10,282 bases of DNA from CAVVDT01 sp964568825 (lineage in GTDB: Bacteria; Pseudomonadota; Alphaproteobacteria; Rhizobiales; Aestuariivirgaceae): contig CAZMSA010000130.1 in assembly GCA_964568825.1 (NCBI GenBank), forward strand, positions 1 to 10,282, written 5' to 3'. Positions 6,656 through 10,282 of this stretch are shown here, one piece after another. How positions within the stretch are numbered: the stretch's first letter is position 1; the number at the start of each line of letters is the position of its first letter. A model generated the notes under the pieces. It was not told where the DNA came from and did not search any database. It was given only the letters and a program-made list of their open reading frames with translations. The position numbers and the translations under genes were made by a program.

Positions 6656-9262
6656 TCAGGCCAGCACCCGCGGGACGGGGAAGGTGATTTCCACCTGCGT
6701 GCCGTGCTTGGGCTTGCTGGAGATGGAAAACCGCGTGCGGTTGGCCTCCGCAAGGGCCCGCGTCAGCGGCAGGCCGAGACCGGTTCCCCCCTGTTCCTCG
6801 CGGCCCGAGTGCTCGATGCGCTGGAACGGCTCCAGCGCCTTGGCCAGTTCATTCTCGCTCATGCCGATGCCGGTATCCTTCACCGACAGCGCCAGCTCGC
6901 CCGACTTCATCAGCTTGAGCGAAATGATGATCTGGCCGCCGGCATCGGTGAACTTGATGGCATTGGACAACAGGTTGAGCAGGATCTGCTTCATGGAGCG
7001 CAGGTCGGCGACCACATTGGGCGTGCCGCTCGCCACCGACTTGCGCAATACCACCCGTGCTGCCGTTGCCTGATCCTGCAGGACGGCCACGCATTCGTCC
7101 ACCAGACTGGCGAGATTGACGCTGGTGAAATTGAGTTCCAGCTTGCCGGCCTCGACCTTGGAGAGATCCAAGAGGTCGTTGATCAGCGACAGCAGATGCT
7201 CGCCCGAGGTGTGGATGTCGTGGGCATAGCCGCGATAGCGGTCGTTGCGCATCTCGCCGAAGCGTTCGGAACGCATGACGTCGGAAAAGCCGAGGATGGC
7301 ATTCAGCGGGGTGCGCAGTTCGTGGCTGATGTTGGCGAGGAATTCCGATTTCTGCCGGCTCGCCCGCTCGGCTTCCTCTTTCGCCCCTCTGAGCTCGGCC
7401 TCGGTCTTCTTCCATTGCGTGATGTCGCGCACCACGACGCAGAAAGCCGGACGCTGGCGCCCTTCGCCGGCCGCGGTATCGGGCTGGGCCGCCGCCGTCA
7501 TCTGGCCGATGGTGATGAACAGCGGCACCACGCCGCCCTGCTTGACCACCGCCTCGATCTCGCGCCCGTCATTGAACACCGAGGCCATGCCGCCATTGTC
7601 GAAGGCCGACAGGTAATCGCGCACGATGCGCCGGCTGGCGGTGGTGACCAGGTCGATGATCGGCTTGCCCTCGACCTCTGCCTCGCCATACCCGAAAATC
7701 GCTTCCGCCCCGGCGCTGAAGCCGAGGATGTGGCCGCCATGATCGAGGGTGATGATGCCGTCGCTGGCGGTATCGAGAATGTTGCGCAGTTCATCGGCCG
7801 GCATGGCGAAGCCATCGTTGCCGTCCCCACCTGTTGCCGCCGGTTCGGGAGCGGTGGGCTGCGCTGCCGGCGTCTCATCTGTTGCAGCCGCACCTTCGTC
7901 GGCCTCCGCGCTGGCCGGCGTCTCGGCGGCGGCTTCCGAAACGGTCGCCTCCGGAACGGCGGGGGACGCAACGGTGGGGGACGCAACAGTGGGGGCAGGC
8001 GGCGGCGTGCTATCGCTGGCCGGTGACGTTTCCACCGGCTCGGGCTCGTTGGCCGCCGGCGCCTGGGGTTCGGCCGGCAGGGGCGACAGCGTCGCCATCG
8101 GCACCGGTCCGGTATTCCACGGAAAAGTCTGGTGGCGCACCCTTGCGCTGATGGTGTCGCGGTCGGCGGTGACCAGCTCGATGGTGGCCCCGTCGGGCGC
8201 CGCCTTGAGGATGGCGATGAGATCGCCGCGCTCGAGCACGTCATCGCGCTCGGCATAGCCCAACAAGGCGGCCAATGCCTGATTGACGCACAAGGCTTCA
8301 TTGCCCTGATAGATGACGCACGGCATTGCCCGCGCATCGAGGGTGCGCTGGATGATCGGATGGACGCCGGTCCGCGGCGGCCGATCGACCGGCCGGGGAG
8401 GTGGCGGGATCGCATCCTTGTCGCGCGTCAGGTCCTGGCCCAGTCGCGCGAAGGCCTTGGCCTCCTCGGCGCTCAGTTGCCGGATCCCCGTGGTATCGGG
8501 CACTCCGCTGCCTGGCTCTGCGTCCGACTTGTTGTCGATGCCGCTGAGCAGCCGCTCCAGCTTGCGCCGCTCAGTGACATCCTCCGCCAGCACCAGGAAC
8601 GTCGGGCCGGCATCCTCGGTGCTTGAGTCCATGCGCCTGAGGGAGATGCGGAAGTCGCGCTTGCCTTGAGCGGTGGTGAGCGGCCGCACCAGCATGGCGG
8701 CGCGGGCCGCCTCGGCCGTGGCGATGAGGTTGCAGGCAAGCTCGGCATCGCCGAGCAGCGCGGCAAGGTTTTCAGCGCCGCGCTCGCCGGCCACGTTACG
8801 CGCTGTGTCGTTGGCGAGCACGATGGCGCCCTCGGCATCGGCGACCGCCACCGCCATGGGCATCGCCTTGAGCAATCGGCCGGCGTACTGTGCCGCCGCC
8901 GGGGCCGCGGCTTGGGGACCGTTCGCCATGACCAGCACCCCGTCGCGTCCATCGGCGAGGGCGTGCAGGACGCAGCGGCATTCGACATTTGCAAGGCCCT
9001 CGGCGCCGGCCATGGCCAGCGTCTCGTCCGCCGCCTCGCCGCGCTTCAGCGTGCTGGCAAGCTCCGCGATGCGCTGGGTTGCCTCGGCCTGCGGATCGAA
9101 AACCAGATCGATGATGTCGAACAGGGTCTCGCCGCCGAAAAACCGGATGCCGGCCGGATTGGCCCACACGATACGATGAAGCGCGCCGTCCCATAGCCAG
9201 GCGGCGTTCTTCGACGCCATCAAAGTGTCGAGCGTCGATGTTGCGGCTCGGTCCAAACTCAT
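6656..9262 (-). CDS. multi-PAS sensor histidine kinase, PdhS/DivJ-PleC type
   Basis: A likely cytosolic histidine kinase of 868 residues, with no signal peptide or membrane helix seen. Approximate order: PAS-like 1 (20-110), PAS 2 (125-235, AMPMAVAVADAEGAIVLAN), PAS-like 3 (305-390), a Pro/Ala/Glu-rich disordered linker (395-482), PAS 4 (490-610, ILDTASDGIITLDHGG), HisKA with phospho-accepting His647 in FLANISHELRTPLNAILGFS, and HATPase_c (about 745-860) with N-box NLLSNAIKF (Asn767), G1 DTGIG (796-800) and G2 GGTGLGL (825-831). No receiver domain is fused. The HisKA sequence resembles the DivJ/PleC/PdhS group, whose partner is the response regulator DivK; in Brucella and Sinorhizobium, PdhS kinases control polarity and cell cycle through DivK and CtrA. 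Assignment to PdhS itself is inference. The ATG at 9262 follows GAGGGA almost directly. It is divergent from the phasin gene. Confidence 0.85.
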   Translation of the reverse strand: MSLDRAATSTLDTLMASKNAAWLWDGALHRIVWANPAGIRFFGGETLFDIIDLVFDPQAEATQRIAELASTLKRGEAADETLAMAGAEGLANVECRCVLHALADGRDGVLVMANGPQAAAPAAAQYAGRLLKAMPMAVAVADAEGAIVLANDTARNVAGERGAENLAALLGDAELACNLIATAEAARAAMLVRPLTTAQGKRDFRISLRRMDSSTEDAGPTFLVLAEDVTERRKLERLLSGIDNKSDAEPGSGVPDTTGIRQLSAEEAKAFARLGQDLTRDKDAIPPPPRPVDRPPRTGVHPIIQRTLDARAMPCVIYQGNEALCVNQALAALLGYAERDDVLERGDLIAILKAAPDGATIELVTADRDTISARVRHQTFPWNTGPVPMATLSPLPAEPQAPAANEPEPVETSPASDSTPPPAPTVASPTVASPAVPEATVSEAAAETPASAEADEGAAATDETPAAQPTAPEPAATGGDGNDGFAMPADELRNILDTASDGIITLDHGGHILGFSAGAEAIFGYGEAEVEGKPIIDLVTTASRRIVRDYLSAFDNGGMASVFNDGREIEAVVKQGGVVPLFITIGQMTAAAQPDTAAGEGRQRPAFCVVVRDITQWKKTEAELRGAKEEAERASRQKSEFLANISHELRTPLNAILGFSDVMRSERFGEMRNDRYRGYAHDIHTSGEHLLSLINDLLDLSKVEAGKLELNFTSVNLASLVDECVAVLQDQATAARVVLRKSVASGTPNVVADLRSMKQILLNLLSNAIKFTDAGGQIIISLKLMKSGELALSVKDTGIGMSENELAKALEPFQRIEHSGREEQGGTGLGLPLTRALAEANRTRFSISSKPKHGTQVEITFPVPRVLA
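7961..7990 (-). repeat. 15-base tandem duplication in the kinase linker
   Basis: Two copies of GGGGGACGCAAC(G/A)GT (7961-7975 and 7976-7990, one mismatch), followed by a partial third GGGGGCAGG. It is in frame and encodes TVASP twice in the disordered Pro/Ala linker of the kinase. Such a slippage-prone tract would change linker length in five-residue steps without breaking the frame. Confidence 0.8.
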
Positions 9263-9390
9263 TCCCTCGCCCGGTCGGCTGCTCCGGCTGCCGATCTGAA
9301 CTCACCACCGCGGCCGGCACTCACCGGCTACGCCCGCTCCGCATCTGGTTTGAATTCTAGCCAAATTCTACACAAGCCGTCCATCTTTCA

Positions 9391-9405
9391 TTTACCAAGT
9401 GTAAA
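9391..9405. promoter_or_regulatory. palindromic operator-like site upstream of the kinase gene
   Basis: TTTAC (9391-9395) and GTAAA (9401-9405) form a perfect 5-base inverted repeat with a 5-base centre. Written as TTTA-N7-TAAA, it has the spacing of a CtrA box (TTAA-N7-TTAA) but differs at one base in each half. It lies about 130 bases before the kinase ATG and 43 bases upstream of the phasin operator repeats. The regulator is unknown; two TAGAAT boxes on the minus strand (9370-9365 and 9359-9354) could be -10 elements. Confidence 0.35.
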
Positions 9406-9433
9406 CCATGGCGAGGAGCGGCCGAGGTGCGGC

Positions 9434-9469
9434 AATGTTGCAGCGCACAAAAATGTTGCATTGCACCAA
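9434..9469 (+). promoter_or_regulatory. tandem 18-base operator repeats of the phasin gene, PhaR-like
   Basis: Two abutting 18-base copies, AATGTTGCAGCGCACAAA (9434-9451) and AATGTTGCATTGCACCAA (9452-9469), differ at three positions. Each contains TGC-N3-GCA (TGCAGCGCA and TGCATTGCA), a small palindrome. PhaR, the PHB-responsive repressor of phasin genes, is reported to recognise TGC-N3-GCA type sites in alphaproteobacteria. Copy 2 overlaps the predicted -35, so a bound repressor would block RNA polymerase. The repeat is seen directly; the regulator is inferred. Confidence 0.65.
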
Positions 9470-9484
9470 TTCAACGGTTATATA
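9456..9484 (+). promoter_or_regulatory. predicted phasin promoter
   Basis: TTGCAT (9456-9461), 17 bases, TATATA (9479-9484). Transcription would start near 9491, giving a leader of about 50 bases before the ATG at 9544. The -35 lies inside the second operator repeat. Confidence 0.55.
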
Positions 9485-9543
9485 GAGATCACGACGCGCT
9501 GAACGCGCCGTTGGATTTCAAGTTCGCCAAGGAGAACCAACCC

Positions 9544-10020
9544 ATGAACAACACCGTCAAGAAGCCCGCCAAGACCGATACCCCCGATGCCGTCGACATG
9601 ACCGCCGTGGGCGAGAAGGTCACCGAGAAGGTCGTCAACCTTGCCGGCCAGTCGCTCGACAAGGCCCAGGAAACCGCCAACAAGGCCACCGAAGTGGCGC
9701 ACGGCAATGTGCAGATGTTCGATGCCACCGCTGGCGCCGTGCGCACCGGCATGGTCGAGCTGCAGCTCAAGGCCATCGAGATCGCCCAGGCCAACACCGA
9801 CGCGGCCTTTTCCTTCATGCGCGATCTGTTGGCCGTCCGCGACCCGCAGGCCCTCGCCAAGGCCAATGCCGAGTTCGTCTCCAACCGGTCGGCCGAGGTC
9901 GCCCGTCAGGTGCGTGAACTCAACGAGACGGTCGCCAAGTGCGCCCGCGAGGCAGTCAAGCCGGCCCAGGACGGACTTTCGCGTTCGTTCGCCGAGCTCA
10001 ACAAGAACTTCGCCGTCTGA
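9544..10020 (+). CDS. phasin family protein (PHB granule-associated)
   Basis: Phasins coat polyhydroxybutyrate granules and control their number and size. The 158-residue protein starts with a short Lys/Thr/Pro-rich arm (MNNTVKKPAKTDTPD). It continues as an almost wholly helical, amphipathic body: VGEKVTEKVVNLAGQSLDKA, FDATAGAVRTGMVELQLKAI, then FSFMRDLLAVRDPQALAKAN, FVSNRSAEVARQVRELNETV and a final AELNKNF. The DPQALAKANAEF block followed by a coiled-coil-like RQVRELNE stretch is typical of the Phasin_2 family. One cysteine is present (CAREAVKP). The ATG at 9544 has AAGGAG at 9529-9534, 9 bases upstream; an in-frame ATG-less extension to 9427 would run through the promoter. Regulation by a PhaR-like repressor is suggested by the upstream repeats. 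A strong terminator follows. Some phasin-family proteins are not granule-bound, so the granule role is likely but not proven. Confidence 0.9.
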   Translation: MNNTVKKPAKTDTPDAVDMTAVGEKVTEKVVNLAGQSLDKAQETANKATEVAHGNVQMFDATAGAVRTGMVELQLKAIEIAQANTDAAFSFMRDLLAVRDPQALAKANAEFVSNRSAEVARQVRELNETVAKCAREAVKPAQDGLSRSFAELNKNFAV

Positions 10021-10030
10021 TCATTGAAGC

Positions 10031-10050
10031 CCGCGCCGGCACCGGCGCGG
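10031..10050. repeat. GC-rich hairpin, copy 1 (before the phasin terminator)
   Basis: CCGCGCCGG (10031-10039) and CCGGCGCGG (10042-10050) form a 9-pair perfect hairpin with the 2-base centre CA. CGCT follows, as in copy 2. It starts 11 bases after the phasin stop codon. Confidence 0.75.
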
Positions 10051-10068
10051 CGCTCTGGACCCGACTGC

Positions 10069-10106
10069 AATAGCCCGCGGACACCGTCTGCGGGCTATTT
10101 GCTTTT
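10069..10106 (+). terminator. Rho-independent terminator of the phasin gene
   Basis: AATAGCCCGCGGAC (10069-10082) pairs with GTCTGCGGGCTATT (10086-10099) around the loop ACC. The stem is 14 pairs with one G-T, followed by TGCTTTT. The A-rich left base and the T-rich tail are classical. It stops phasin mRNA before the tRNA gene. Confidence 0.9.
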
Positions 10107-10109
10107 GTG

Positions 10110-10130
10110 CCGCGCCGGCCACCGGCGCGG
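10110..10130. repeat. GC-rich hairpin, copy 2 (after the phasin terminator)
   Basis: The same 9-base arms as copy 1, CCGCGCCGG (10110-10118) and CCGGCGCGG (10122-10130), with the centre CCA instead of CA, again followed by CGCT. The two copies lie 79 bases apart and bracket the terminator. Confidence 0.75.
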
Positions 10131-10145
10131 CGCTGGCCGCTTCTC

Positions 10146-10174
10146 TTGCAATGAACTTCGTATCGGCCTAGTTA
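10146..10174 (+). promoter_or_regulatory. predicted promoter of tRNA-His
   Basis: TTGCAA (10146-10151), 16 bases, CTAGTT (10168-10173). Transcription would start near 10180, about 26 bases before the mature tRNA. The -10 is the same hexamer as in hpf candidate promoter P1. This rests on box matching only. Confidence 0.4.
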
Positions 10175-10205
10175 TGCGCCGTTTCCGCCCCGCGCGGACC
10201 TCAGT

Positions 10206-10282
10206 GCAGCTGTAGCTCAGTTGGTTAGAGCGTCGGATTGTGGCTCCGAAGGTCGGTGGTTCGAGTCCACCCAGCTGTACCA
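10206..10282 (+). tRNA. tRNA-His (anticodon GTG), CCA encoded, lacking G-1
   Basis: Full cloverleaf. The acceptor strand GCAGCTG (10206-10212) pairs with CAGCTGT (10272-10278). The D stem is GCTC/GAGC (10215-10218 and 10228-10231). The anticodon stem TCGGA/TCCGA carries the loop TTGTGGC, with anticodon GTG at 10240-10242. The variable loop is AGGTC. The T stem is GGTGG/CCACC, with loop TTCGAGT. CCA is encoded at 10280-10282, the last bases of the window. The base before G1 is T (10205), the first pair is G1-U72, and the discriminator is A73, not C73. The normally universal G-1:C73 of histidine tRNAs is therefore absent, a known trait of many alphaproteobacteria with a divergent histidyl-tRNA synthetase. 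Confidence 0.96.

Noticed and set aside
6704..8026. Plus-strand open frame, 440 codons, opposite the kinase
   Set aside because: Rich in His, Gly, Asp and Leu as expected from the complement of GC-biased codons, with no domain; shadow frame.
9427..9543. Upstream in-frame start that would extend the phasin by 39 residues
   Set aside because: It would translate the operator repeats and the promoter; AAGGAG at the correct distance supports the ATG at 9544.
10206..10282. The 3' end of tRNA-His as an attachment site of an integrated element
   Set aside because: The window stops at the CCA, there is no integrase, and no partial copy of the tRNA 3' end occurs elsewhere in the window.

Overview
The window looks like chromosomal core DNA from an alphaproteobacterium of the order Hyphomicrobiales (Rhizobiales). 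The evidence is high GC, the lptB-rpoN-hpf-ptsN order, an hsp20/DUF1150 pair, a PdhS/DivJ-type cell-cycle kinase, a composite palindromic repeat of a type common in this order, and a histidine tRNA without the extra G-1 nucleotide. I cannot name a genus from sequence alone. Every base belongs to a plausible gene or a short intergenic region, and no prophage, transposase or CRISPR array is visible.

Layout. (1) Bases 1-3575, plus strand: the 3' part of lptB, then rpoN (sigma-54), long-form hpf (ribosome hibernation) and ptsN (IIA-Ntr), the usual nitrogen/envelope-stress cluster. A 225-base gap with promoter-like boxes suggests hpf-ptsN can also be transcribed apart from rpoN. (2) Bases 3597-4450, minus strand: hsp20 and a small DUF1150 gene behind a clear heat-shock sigma-32 type promoter. 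The short 5' UTR folds into a hairpin that hides the Shine-Dalgarno sequence and carries a bulged G, as in ROSE RNA thermometers. (3) Bases 4569-6527, plus: acetoacetyl-CoA synthetase. (4) Bases 6539-6649: two large adjacent palindromes forming one composite extragenic repeat between converging genes. (5) Bases 6656-9262, minus: an 868-residue cytosolic multi-PAS histidine kinase of the PdhS type. (6) Bases 9434-10020, plus: a phasin gene whose promoter overlaps a tandem 18-base repeat with TGC-N3-GCA cores, resembling PhaR-type operators. (7) Bases 10021-10282: a strong terminator flanked by two near-identical GC-rich hairpins, then tRNA-His ending exactly at the window edge.

How the parts relate. 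IIA-Ntr, RpoN and HPF are the regulatory core of the first cluster. The heat-shock pair is likely controlled twice, by sigma factor and by RNA melting. Acetoacetyl-CoA synthetase (return of PHB-derived acetoacetate to acetoacetyl-CoA) and the phasin (granule surface) both point to polyhydroxybutyrate metabolism. No entirely new protein system is evident. The most interesting signals are non-coding: the thermometer, the phasin operator repeats, the composite repeat and the twin hairpins around the phasin terminator.
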